This document shows, one piece after another, positions 1 through 7,762 of a stretch of 64,000 nucleotides of DNA. Source of the stretch: Halanaerobium kushneri. GTDB lineage: Bacteria > Bacillota > Halanaerobiia > Halanaerobiales > Halanaerobiaceae. The stretch spans positions 326,678 through 390,677 of the forward strand of contig NZ_FTNC01000001.1 in NCBI RefSeq assembly GCF_900156285.1, given 5' to 3'. Position 1 is the stretch's first letter; each line of letters starts with the position of its first letter. Under the pieces are notes generated by a model, which was not told where the DNA came from, did no database searches, and worked only from the letters and a program-made list of their open reading frames with translations. The position numbers and the translations under genes are program-made.

Positions 1-745
1 CAAAACCCACCCTCCAGCCGGTCATGGAATATGATTTAGACATTCCATTGACTACTAAAAGTCTATTTTTTAGCTGAGGGAAAAGTTCAATCATTGATTT
101 AAATTCTCTGTCATCATATAAAAGTTTATCATAAATTTCATCACTAATAACAAAAATATCCTTTTCAATCAAAACACCTATCAGTTCTTCTAATTCTAAC
201 TGAGTATAAAAATGTCCATCCGGATTAGAAGGTGAATTAATAATAACTGCTTTTGTATTTTCAGTAATATTTTTTCTCAATTCAGCTGCTTTTAATTTAT
301 ATTTATTTTTAGCCTCTGTTTCAACCAGAACAGGTCTCCCACCAGCTAATTTTACTAGCTCTGGATATGAAACCCAGTAAGGTTTAGGAATTAAAACCTC
401 ATCATTTTCTGCTAAAATAGCTGATAAACCATTAAATAATACCTGCTTACCACCATTACAGACAATTACTTCTTCTGTAGAATATTTATAAGAATAATCA
501 GAAGCAAATTTATTAACTACTGCCTGTTTTAATTCTGGCAGCCCTGAAGCAGAGGTATAACCTGTATATCCTTTTTTCATCGCTTCTGCTGCAGCTTTTT
601 TAATAAAGTCCGGTGTAGGAAAATCTGGCTCTCCTGCACCAAAACTTACCACATCTTCTCCTGCTGCTGTCAATTTATTGGCGGCTGTACTGACAGCTAT
701 TGTCTTTGATTCTTCAATTTTTGCAATTCTTGCTGAATATTCCAT
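1..745 (-). CDS. aspB: Aspartate/aromatic aminotransferase, N-terminal part (gene runs off the window)
   Basis: This is a class I/II PLP-dependent aminotransferase that moves amino groups between aspartate (or a similar amino acid) and 2-oxoglutarate. Translation from the ATG at 743-745 stays open to the left edge and begins MEYSARIAKIEES. It carries the family landmarks GAGEPDFPTP (substrate and domain contact), NSPSNPDG (the common form is NSPSNPTG), SDEIYDKL, and SKSYSMTGWRVG, which holds the PLP-binding lysine. The last third of the protein lies outside the window. The assignment to the AspB-like subgroup is by motif only; substrate preference cannot be read from the sequence. Confidence 0.88.
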   Translation of the reverse strand, partial: MEYSARIAKIEESKTIAVSTAANKLTAAGEDVVSFGAGEPDFPTPDFIKKAAAEAMKKGYTGYTSASGLPELKQAVVNKFASDYSYKYSTEEVIVCNGGKQVLFNGLSAILAENDEVLIPKPYWVSYPELVKLAGGRPVLVETEAKNKYKLKAAELRKNITENTKAVIINSPSNPDGHFYTQLELEELIGVLIEKDIFVISDEIYDKLLYDDREFKSMIELFPQLKNRLLVVNGMSKSYSMTGWRVGF

Positions 746-857
746 CTCCACACCCCATTAACTTATTTAATCTTATTAGTTCCAGTTACCAAAACCTTTT
801 TATTTCTCTAACTACCATAGTTTACTAAATAAAATATACCATAAAAATATTTAAAAA

Positions 858-889
858 ACAAAAAAAGAAGGCTTTAAGCCCCCTTTTTA
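858..889 (-). terminator. Rho-independent terminator after nusB
   Basis: On the minus strand a G-rich stem (GGCT/AGCC core with an outer A/T extension) is followed by a run of seven T. It overlaps the nusB stop codon and would end the asp23-amaP-nusB transcript before the aminotransferase gene. Confidence 0.7.
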
Positions 890-1288
890 AGCAAATTTAG
901 ACAGTATCCCATTAATAAATGATGGTGAACTCTCATCTGCATACTTTTTGGCAATCTTTACAGCTTCATTAATAGCTACTTTTGTTGGAATATCATGCTG
1001 AATTTCATAAGCAGCAATTCTTAAAATATTTCTATCAATTGCAGACATTCTTTCTATATTCCAGTTTATAGCATACTGATCAATCTGCGCATCCAGGAGT
1101 TCAAGTTCCATAATAATACCATCAAGCAGCTCTTCAGCATATAAATCATCAGCCAGAGCACTTTTTTCATTCATAAAATCTCTGTAGCTTTTTTTTGAGT
1201 TTTCAAGATCAAGCTTTTTTCTGATGTCCAGTCCGTAAAGAATCTGGAGTACCCAGATCCTCTGTTTGTGTCTCGAAACTTTTTGCAT
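887..1288 (-). CDS. nusB: Transcription antitermination factor NusB
   Basis: NusB (133 aa) binds boxA RNA with NusE/S10 and supports antitermination of rRNA operons. The all-helical family is recognisable from RHKQRIWVLQILYGLD near the N terminus and the highly conserved end PTKVAINEAVKIAKKYADE followed by FINGIL. Length is normal. The ATG is preceded by a GAGGT ribosome site at good spacing. It is the last gene of the Asp23/AmaP/DUF2273 group, a frequent arrangement in Firmicutes, and a hairpin terminator follows directly. Confidence 0.95.
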   Translation of the reverse strand: MQKVSRHKQRIWVLQILYGLDIRKKLDLENSKKSYRDFMNEKSALADDLYAEELLDGIIMELELLDAQIDQYAINWNIERMSAIDRNILRIAAYEIQHDIPTKVAINEAVKIAKKYADESSPSFINGILSKFA

Positions 1289-1312
1289 AAAGAAAATACC
1301 TCATTTCTAACT

Positions 1313-1549
1313 CTATTTAAATCTTTCTGGAATAATTCTTAGTATAAAATCTTTTAAATCTTCTTCAAAACGCCAGCGAGAACCAAAGTAATAGCCGAAC
1401 AAAGTAGTCAGACAGAGTAATAATGTTTTAAAAAACCCAACTGTTAAAAATAAAATCCCAATAATTAAACCAATCACAGCTCCGGTTATTTTTTTGAGAT
1501 TCACATATATTAATTGAACTAACTCTTCTTTCAGTTGATTTTTATCCAT
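1313..1549 (-). CDS. DUF2273 small membrane protein
   Basis: This 78-aa protein has a central hydrophobic stretch of two closely spaced membrane helices (about residues 20-55) and a charged C-terminal tail ending IIPERFK. DUF2273 proteins sit next to Asp23 and AmaP in many Firmicutes and probably belong to the same envelope-stress complex, though their biochemical role is unknown. A good AGGTGG ribosome site precedes the ATG, and the gene sits 12 bases after amaP and 24 bases before nusB, so the three are co-transcribed. Confidence 0.85.
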   Translation of the reverse strand: MDKNQLKEELVQLIYVNLKKITGAVIGLIIGILFLTVGFFKTLLLCLTTLFGYYFGSRWRFEEDLKDFILRIIPERFK

Positions 1550-1561
1550 TTATAGACCACC

Positions 1562-2101
1562 TCATTCCACATTTTCAGGCAGTTTACTATCTTTTCTTAC
1601 ATCATCAATTCTAATTTGAACCTTTTCCACCTGAATTCCCGTGGTCTGTTTAATATAATTGTTTAAATCATGCTGGATATTCTCACTAATAGCCGGTAGA
1701 TCTCCAGGTACCGTTAGCTTTCCGCTTAATATAATTTTTAAACCTTCTTCTTTTTCTTCCAGTTTAATTCTTATATCCTCAAATTTTTCTTTTTCTTTAA
1801 CTCGATCTTTGATCAGATTAGAAAGAGCAGAAATTGTTATAGTAATATCTCCAGATTCTGAACTTAATAATCTTGTTGATTTAAATTGGCGGTCTGTAAA
1901 ATAAGGATAGATTACAAAAATCGCCATTAAAAGAAATAGTAGATATACTACTCCAATTTGCCAGTTATTATAGCTGCCAGATATTAGATCAGGAATAAAA
2001 TTAGCAGATAAAAGTCCAAAACTATATAGAGAAAGAGTAATTGTTAAAACGATGAGAATTAAAGCGATTAAAAAGGAAAATATATTTTGTATAATTTTCA
2101 T
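1562..2101 (-). CDS. amaP: Alkaline shock response membrane anchor protein AmaP
   Basis: The protein (179 aa) has two N-terminal transmembrane helices (about residues 8-32 and 50-66) followed by a soluble domain of about 110 residues rich in charged residues, ending in VQIRIDDVRKDSKLPENVE. This is the AmaP layout: the protein anchors Asp23 family proteins at the cytoplasmic membrane. The adjacent Asp23 gene upstream and DUF2273 gene downstream support the call. The soluble part itself resembles an Asp23-like fold (ISALSNLIKDRVKE, VEKVQIRIDDV). Confidence 0.8.
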   Translation of the reverse strand: MKIIQNIFSFLIALILIVLTITLSLYSFGLLSANFIPDLISGSYNNWQIGVVYLLFLLMAIFVIYPYFTDRQFKSTRLLSSESGDITITISALSNLIKDRVKEKEKFEDIRIKLEEKEEGLKIILSGKLTVPGDLPAISENIQHDLNNYIKQTTGIQVEKVQIRIDDVRKDSKLPENVE

Positions 2102-2133
2102 GGCTTAACCTCCAATCATTTTCAAAGAATAAA

Positions 2134-2574
2134 TTATTCTTCGGTCTCTACTTCCTCTACTTTATTTTCCGTTTCCTCTTTTTCGTCTTCAGGAAAATTT
2201 ACCCCCTGAACATGAACATTAACTGCTTTAACATTTAAACCAGTCATTCCTTCAATAGCCTGTTTTACATTATCCTGAATCTTCCAGGCAACATCTGGAA
2301 TAGAATTACCATATTCTATAATTACATAAACATCAACAGAAGCTGTTTCATCACTAACTTCAACTTTAACACCTTTACTCAAACTTTTTCTACCCAGCAT
2401 ATCAGCAATTCCACCTGCAAGACCACCACTCATACCAGCTACACCTTCTACTTCAGTTGCTGCCAGACCAGTTATTATTCCTACTACTTCGTCAGCGATC
2501 TTAATACTGCCCTCATCAATTTCTTCTGCTTCTACTTCTTCTGCTTTAATATCTTTAATTTCTTCATCACTCAT
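2134..2574 (-). CDS. Asp23/Gls24 family envelope stress response protein
   Basis: This 146-aa protein shows the Asp23 family core: IKIADEVVGIITGLAATEVEGV near the start, KGVKVEVSDETASVDVYV, and AIEGMTGLNVKAVNVHVQGVNF. The N and C termini are strongly acidic, as is common in this family and perhaps fitting for a halophile. Asp23 proteins form membrane-associated assemblies anchored by AmaP and affect cell-wall homeostasis. It is the first gene of a tight cluster with amaP, DUF2273 and nusB. Confidence 0.9.
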   Translation of the reverse strand: MSDEEIKDIKAEEVEAEEIDEGSIKIADEVVGIITGLAATEVEGVAGMSGGLAGGIADMLGRKSLSKGVKVEVSDETASVDVYVIIEYGNSIPDVAWKIQDNVKQAIEGMTGLNVKAVNVHVQGVNFPEDEKEETENKVEEVETEE

Positions 2575-2603
2575 AATTTAACCTCCCTCATTTTACTAAA
2601 TAA

Positions 2604-3731
2604 TCATCTTTTTATGTCAGCCAGAATTTGATTTTGTTCTGAATACTGTCCAACAATTAGAGCCCCAATTTTTTCTCCCTTATTCTTTATTACTTTAACA
2701 TAGGTTTCATTATCTTCCAGAATTTCTTCCTCAAATTCTCCTTCTTTATTTAATTCTCCCAGAGAAACTACATTAATTCCGGCAACCTTTAATTTATGAG
2801 ATGGTACATAACCATCAAATTCAGCCTGACCACCACTCATAACTGTACCAGCAACTCTTCCCTGGGCCAGCGAAGGAGGCCAGATCCCATAGATTTTATC
2901 ATTAAACTCTGCCACATCCCCCGCTGCATAAATATCAGAATTTGAAGTCTGCATTCTTTTATTAACAATAACTCCCCTATTTTTATCAATATCTAAATTT
3001 TCAACTAAAGAAGTATTAGAGCGAACACCGGTCGAGATTAAAACAAGATCAGCCTCAATCTCCTGATTTTCTAAAATTACTTTTTCTACGTTCTGCTGAC
3101 CTTTAAAACCTTTAGTTTTAGCATCAGTAACAACTTTGACATTATTTTGTTTCAATTTAGCTTCCAGCAGATCTCCGCCCTTTTTATCCAGCTGCATCGG
3201 CAGCAAATAAGGTGCTACTTCCAGCACAGTTGTATCCAGATCCGCTTTAGCAAAATTATAAGCAATTTCCAGACCTAAAAGTCCCCCACCAACGACAACA
3301 GCTTTTTGGGCAGTTTCTGCGGCTTTATTAATCTCTTTTAAATCAGCAGCCGTTCTTAAAGTGAAAATATTATCCAACTCTACGCCAGTAAATGGGGGAA
3401 CAAAACAGTGCGAACCATTTGCCAGCAGTAATTTATCGTAAGAAAATTGATCTTTTTCACTCTTAACCAATTTATTCTGGCTGTCAATCTCGATGATCTT
3501 TTGATTGAGATAAAGATCGATATTATTATCTTCAAACCACTGTTGATCATTAATAATAATATCTTCAACTTGAACCTCACCGGAAAGACATTCTATAAGT
3601 CGAGGTCTATAATAAAAAGGATAATTTTCATCTGTAAAAATAGAAATTTGATCCCCATTATCCCGGTTTTTCAAAATCTCTTTTGCCGCAGAAACTCCAG
3701 CAGCTCCCGCGCCAATGATTACATAATTCAT
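2604..3731 (-). CDS. FAD-dependent pyridine nucleotide oxidoreductase (rubredoxin/nitrite reductase-like)
   Basis: This 375-aa flavoprotein begins with the FAD-binding Rossmann motif GAGAAGVSAA, has a second nucleotide-binding motif VVVGGGLLGLEIAYNFA (about residues 143-160) for NAD(P)H, and the C-terminal FAD motif IYAAGDVAEF. No CxxxxC redox pair is present, so it belongs with single-flavin reductases such as rubredoxin reductase or the FAD module of NirB rather than with disulfide reductases. The electron acceptor is unknown; a rubredoxin partner is not in the window. It sits between efp and the Asp23 gene on the same strand. Confidence 0.85.
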   Translation of the reverse strand: MNYVIIGAGAAGVSAAKEILKNRDNGDQISIFTDENYPFYYRPRLIECLSGEVQVEDIIINDQQWFEDNNIDLYLNQKIIEIDSQNKLVKSEKDQFSYDKLLLANGSHCFVPPFTGVELDNIFTLRTAADLKEINKAAETAQKAVVVGGGLLGLEIAYNFAKADLDTTVLEVAPYLLPMQLDKKGGDLLEAKLKQNNVKVVTDAKTKGFKGQQNVEKVILENQEIEADLVLISTGVRSNTSLVENLDIDKNRGVIVNKRMQTSNSDIYAAGDVAEFNDKIYGIWPPSLAQGRVAGTVMSGGQAEFDGYVPSHKLKVAGINVVSLGELNKEGEFEEEILEDNETYVKVIKNKGEKIGALIVGQYSEQNQILADIKR

Positions 3732-3756
3732 CTTTAAATTCCCCCCTCAAAAATAT

Positions 3757-4320
3757 TTAACTGTTAACTCGTTCTATATATTCATTACTTCGGGAATCAA
3801 TTTTAAGTATATCTCCCTCTTCAATAAATAATGGAACCTGAACAACAAGGCCTGTTTCCATTGTAGCTGGTTTGCTTCCACCAGAAACAGTATTACCTCT
3901 AATATTTGGCTGAGTATCTTCAACTTTTAGTTCAACAAAAGTTGGCAGTTCAATATCGATCGGCCTACCCTGATAGACAGCTATATCAAGTTCCATATTT
4001 TCTTTTAAATATTTCACCTTATCTCCAAGCTGTTCTTCACTTAAATGAAACTGCTCATATGTATCATTATCCATAAAAATATAATCACTACCATCCCAGT
4101 ATAAAAACTGCATCTTTTTTTTCTCTACATGAGCTGTTTCAACCTTTTCTCCTGCCTTGAAAGTTTTGCTAATTGTATAACCTTCCTCAACATTTCTTAA
4201 TTTCGTTCTAACAAATGCACTACCTCTGCCGGATTTTGAATGTTGAAATTCAATTACCTGATAAACCTCTCCATCCAGCTCTATTGTTAAACCTGTATTG
4301 AAATCATTTGTTGAAATCAT
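3757..4320 (-). CDS. efp: Translation elongation factor P
   Basis: EF-P (187 aa) binds between the ribosomal P and E sites and relieves stalling at polyproline. The three-domain family is clear from [33 protein letters not shown] and the end [16 protein letters not shown]. Length is normal. The loop that carries the post-translational modification reads [11 protein letters not shown], with Arg at position 32 where Bacillus-type proteins have Lys and with Ser in place of the usual Pro at position 30. The gene lies downstream of the Xaa-Pro peptidase gene, a classic Firmicute order. Confidence 0.96.
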   Translation of the reverse strand: MISTNDFNTGLTIELDGEVYQVIEFQHSKSGRGSAFVRTKLRNVEEGYTISKTFKAGEKVETAHVEKKKMQFLYWDGSDYIFMDNDTYEQFHLSEEQLGDKVKYLKENMELDIAVYQGRPIDIELPTFVELKVEDTQPNIRGNTVSGGSKPATMETGLVVQVPLFIEEGDILKIDSRSNEYIERVNS

Positions 4321-4447
4321 TTAAAGCACCTCCACTATTTTTTGTTGCAGTTCAATTATAGCAGAAATTAGCTTTTTAAACAAATTATTAAACTGAACAA
4401 TATTAAGTTAATTAAATTAATTCTTGCTTAATTTCAGCCGTATAAGT

Positions 4448-5515
4448 TTATAAAACAATCAGTTCTTTAGGAGCTGAATTTAAAACTTCACATCCCTCTT
4501 CAGTTATTAATAAATCATCTTCAATTCTAACTCCACCCAGACCAGAAATATAAATACCAGGTTCATCCGTAACTACCATTCCTGGTTTCAAAATCCCGTC
4601 CGAAGTATAAGACAACCTTGGATTTTCGTGAATTTCAAGTCCTATTCCATGGCCCAGACCATGACCAAAGTTATCTCCATAGCCGGCTTCTTTAATTAAA
4701 TCTCTAGCAATCTTATCTGCCTCAATACAGTCCATTCCACTGCTAATTTTAGAAATCACTTTTTGCTGGGCCTGTAAAACAAGCTGATAGATTTCTTTAA
4801 GTTCGGAATCAGGCTCCCCGACAGCCACTGTTCTGGTAATATCAGAATGATAGCCCTGAAAAACTGTACCAAAATCAATGGTTATCAGATCTCCCTTTTC
4901 TATAATCTTTTTTGAAGCAACTCCGTGAGGTAATGCTCCTCTTTTACCGGAAGCTACTATAAAATCAAAGGCATTTGCCTCCCCACCATTTTTTTTCATA
5001 AAAAATTCAAGCTCAAGCGCAATTTCTTTTTCACTTTTACCAACTTCAATAAATTCGAGTAAAAAATCAAAGGCTCTATCAGCAATTTCCACAGCTTTTT
5101 TTATCTTATCTACTTCATTTAAATCTTTAATCATTCTTAAGTCTTCAACCACTGATTCAACAGGATTTAGACTTTCTACTTCTAATTTATTCTTCAATTT
5201 CTGATATGTTTTAAAATTAAGGTCCTGACTTTCAAAACTTAAATTGTTAATTTTTTTTCTTTTTATTAACTCTGCAAAACCCTCAATGAAATTACTGCTA
5301 ATTTCTTCAATTACACAGCCATCAGTCTGTTCTGCAGCCTGATCCAAATAGCGAAAATCAGTAATAAAAACACTATCAGTTTCTGTAATTAAAAGCTTAC
5401 CTGCAGTTCCAGTAAATTGACTTAAATAGCGAACATTTTCTTTTTTCGTGACCAAAAAAGCCTCAATATCTTTTTCTTTCATTTTTTCTCTAAGTTTATT
5501 TATACGTTTTTCCAC
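4448..5515 (-). CDS. pepQ: Xaa-Pro aminopeptidase / proline dipeptidase (M24 family)
   Basis: This 355-aa M24 metallopeptidase cleaves peptides with proline at the second position. An N-terminal creatinase-like domain (about 1-125) precedes the pita-bread catalytic domain. The metal ligands are visible in ITIDFGTVFQGYHSDITR (two Asp), GHGLGHGIGLEIHE (His and following Glu region), DEPGIYI and GVRIEDDLL (two Glu). The GTG start overlaps the aroQ stop codon by one base, which indicates translational coupling. Distinguishing aminopeptidase from dipeptidase is not possible by eye. Confidence 0.92.
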   Translation of the reverse strand: MEKRINKLREKMKEKDIEAFLVTKKENVRYLSQFTGTAGKLLITETDSVFITDFRYLDQAAEQTDGCVIEEISSNFIEGFAELIKRKKINNLSFESQDLNFKTYQKLKNKLEVESLNPVESVVEDLRMIKDLNEVDKIKKAVEIADRAFDFLLEFIEVGKSEKEIALELEFFMKKNGGEANAFDFIVASGKRGALPHGVASKKIIEKGDLITIDFGTVFQGYHSDITRTVAVGEPDSELKEIYQLVLQAQQKVISKISSGMDCIEADKIARDLIKEAGYGDNFGHGLGHGIGLEIHENPRLSYTSDGILKPGMVVTDEPGIYISGLGGVRIEDDLLITEEGCEVLNSAPKELIVL

Positions 5516-5961
5516 TAATATTTCTCCTTTCGCAAAACCTCTTTTAAAGCATCTAAAGCCAGAAGATATCCATATACTCCAAGTCCGGTAATCTGACCAA
5601 CAGCCGCTTCGGCAGTTATAGATTTCTTTCTAAACTCTTCCCGGCGGTGGATATTACTAATATGCACTTCAATTACCGGTATTCTTACAGAAGCCAGTGC
5701 ATCCCTCAATACAACACTAGTATGAGTCAAACCACCTGGATTGATAATTACACCATCCAAATTTTTATAATTTTGATGTAAATAATCACAAATCTCGCCC
5801 TCATGGTTGCTCTGAATAATTTCAATTTTTACATTTATCTCTTTAGCTTTCACTTTTAAATCTTCATTTAACATTTCTAAATTTGTTGTCCCGTAAATTT
5901 CTGGCTCTCTCAATCCCAGCATATTTAAATTAGGACCATGTATTACAGCCACTTTTTGCAT
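5515..5961 (-). CDS. aroQ: Type II 3-dehydroquinate dehydratase
   Basis: AroQ (148 aa) converts 3-dehydroquinate to 3-dehydroshikimate in the shikimate pathway. It shows the type II signature: HGPNLNMLGLREPEIYG at the N terminus with the catalytic Tyr, QSNHEGEICDYL, INPGGLTHTSVVLRDAL and the catalytic-His region IEVHISNIHRREEFR. Length is typical of the dodecameric type II enzyme. Its start lies inside the 3' end of the upstream aroKB gene, overlapping by 19 bases, so the two steps are translationally linked. Confidence 0.96.
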   Translation of the reverse strand: MQKVAVIHGPNLNMLGLREPEIYGTTNLEMLNEDLKVKAKEINVKIEIIQSNHEGEICDYLHQNYKNLDGVIINPGGLTHTSVVLRDALASVRIPVIEVHISNIHRREEFRKKSITAEAAVGQITGLGVYGYLLALDALKEVLRKEKY

Positions 5962-7544
5962 AAGTATTCCTCCATATATTTTTGAATATTTTTGTGATCA
6001 AATTCATCACTTAAGTATGTAGAACCTAAATCCTTAATCAAAACCCACCACATTTTATTATCACTAATTTTTTTATCATGTGCAATATATGATGCCAGTT
6101 CTGCAGCTTCAATGTCTTGAGATGGAAAAATTTGATAATCAAAAGTTTGAATCAAATCAATAATTTTATTAAAAACATCTTTCTTTAAATCACCAATTTT
6201 ATACGATAAAAAAGCTGTAAAAGCTATTCCCATCACAACAGCCTCACCATGTTTAAATCTAAATTTTTCCGCGCCTTCTACAGCATGACCAAAACTGTGT
6301 CCCAAATTCAATTTTTTGCGTAATCCCCGATCTTTTACATCTTCACTTACATAATAATCTTTCATTTCTAGAGAAATTTTTGAGATTTTAAGCATAATGT
6401 CTTTATTTAAATTTATAATTTCTTTTCTGTTCTTATTTAAAATATCAAAAAGCGGATTACCACCCAGGATAGCATATTTAATTACCTCTCCCAGACCTGA
6501 TTTTATTTCTCTCATCTCCAGACTATCAAGCCAGTGCAATTGATAATAGACAAGATCAGCCTGATAAAAACTACCGATTAAATTTTTAGTATCTCTAAAA
6601 TTTACAGCTGTCTTCCCTCCTACACTACTGTCAAGCTGAGAAATCAAAGTTGTAGGCATCTGAATCAATTTTAATCCTCGTAAATACGTTGAAGCAATTA
6701 AGCCTCCAAGATCTCCAATTGTACCTCCTCCAAAAGCAATTACATAATCTGAACGAGTAAAATTATTTTCATATAAAATATCATATGCCTGCTTTAAATA
6801 CTCAAGGTCCTTGATTTTTTCTCCAGCCTCAAGTTCTAATTTGATAAGTTCAGCATTTTTTTTGATTAGACTAAGAATTGGTTCTGCATGGTTGTCCATT
6901 ACTATTTGATCGGCCAGTAAGAATACTTTTCGTCCTTTTATCTTCTCTAAAATTATATTAAAACTGCTCTGTTTAAAATTTTTATCAACTATTACAGGAT
7001 AAGAAGAGTTTTGAGCCTTAATTTCAATTTTAAGTTTTTGATCAGGAATCTCTGCTAAAATTTGGTCAGCAATTTCAGCTGCTGAATATCGTTCACTATC
7101 AAAATGAATGGGAATCTCCTGATAATACTTTTCCCTTTCAGTTAAAAGAGAATTAATTTTCCCCAGAGGATTATCGACCTCCAAAAGAGGTCTGACAATT
7201 TCATCATTTTTATTTCGGCTCAGTACTTCCTCAGCACTAACATCAAGACAGAAAACTTCAGCCTGATTCAGCATCAGCTGCCGCAGTTCATCATTTAAAA
7301 CAGCTCCTCCTCCCGGAGATAAAACCAGATCTTCGTCTGAATTTAGCAGCTCACCTATAATATCTTTTTCAACTTCTCTAAAATAATCTTCTCCTTTAAC
7401 TGTAAAAATCTCCTCAATACTCATCTTTTCTCTGGCTTCTATTAAATCATCACTATCATAAAAATTAAAATTCTTTTTATCAGCCAGAATTTTGGCGACT
7501 GTAGTCTTTCCTGCAGTCATAAAACCGGTTAAAACTATTTTCAT
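5943..7544 (-). CDS. aroKB: Fused shikimate kinase / 3-dehydroquinate synthase
   Basis: A 533-aa bifunctional protein. Residues 1 to about 165 are shikimate kinase with a Walker A variant GFMTAGKTT, the DSDDLIE magnesium/shikimate motif, FREVEKDII and the SPGGGAV substrate loop. From about 175 onward it is 3-dehydroquinate synthase with FGGGTIGDLGG (NAD binding), PTTLISQLDSSVGGKTAVN, the KHGEAVVMG zinc region and LNLGHSFGHAVEG. Together with AroQ it covers three shikimate steps; aroE is far away at 46814. A strong GAGGAGGAG ribosome site precedes the ATG. AroK-AroB fusions occur in several anaerobes. Confidence 0.95.
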   Translation of the reverse strand: MKIVLTGFMTAGKTTVAKILADKKNFNFYDSDDLIEAREKMSIEEIFTVKGEDYFREVEKDIIGELLNSDEDLVLSPGGGAVLNDELRQLMLNQAEVFCLDVSAEEVLSRNKNDEIVRPLLEVDNPLGKINSLLTEREKYYQEIPIHFDSERYSAAEIADQILAEIPDQKLKIEIKAQNSSYPVIVDKNFKQSSFNIILEKIKGRKVFLLADQIVMDNHAEPILSLIKKNAELIKLELEAGEKIKDLEYLKQAYDILYENNFTRSDYVIAFGGGTIGDLGGLIASTYLRGLKLIQMPTTLISQLDSSVGGKTAVNFRDTKNLIGSFYQADLVYYQLHWLDSLEMREIKSGLGEVIKYAILGGNPLFDILNKNRKEIINLNKDIMLKISKISLEMKDYYVSEDVKDRGLRKKLNLGHSFGHAVEGAEKFRFKHGEAVVMGIAFTAFLSYKIGDLKKDVFNKIIDLIQTFDYQIFPSQDIEAAELASYIAHDKKISDNKMWWVLIKDLGSTYLSDEFDHKNIQKYMEEYLCKKWL

Positions 7545-7564
7545 CTACTATTCTCCTCCTCAAA

Positions 7565-7699
7565 CTAATAATCTTTAAAATTTATAATATAAGCCCCGGC
7601 AAAACCTAAAATAGTCCAGAATACTGGAGCTACTGTAACTACACTTATATTGAATACTGCCTGTAGTACGTAAGCAAATATAGAAAAAAATGAAATTAA
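7565..7699 (-). pseudogene. Remnant: C-terminal end of an O-antigen-ligase-like gene
   Basis: Reading the minus strand gives 44 open codons that begin straight after an in-frame TAA, have no start codon, and end at a TAG (7565-7567). The translation contains VVTVAPVFWTILGF, which matches VVSVAPVFWIILGL at the C terminus of the intact O-antigen-ligase-like protein encoded at 40638-42482; the preceding residues also align (YVLQAVFN against YSVAAFFN). The rest of the gene is gone. The fragment lies between the terminator of the type II-like operon and aroKB, so it is most simply a decayed copy left after a deletion. Confidence 0.75.
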
Positions 7700-7700
7700 T

Positions 7701-7731
7701 TAAAAGAAAATTCAGGGTTTCCCCTGAATTA
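7701..7731 (-). terminator. Terminator after the type II secretion-like operon
   Basis: A 7-bp perfect stem (TTCAGGG/CCCTGAA as written on the plus strand) with a short loop is followed on the minus strand by a T-rich tract. It lies 32 bases past the stop codon of the secretin gene. Confidence 0.75.
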
Positions 7732-7762
7732 AATTTCTCTAAAAACTGCAAATATCCTTTTA

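Noticed and set aside
1659..1904. Plus-strand open frames opposite amaP, efp-region, leu and alaS genes
   Set aside because: They are antisense shadows of well-supported minus-strand genes with no ribosome sites or recognisable products.
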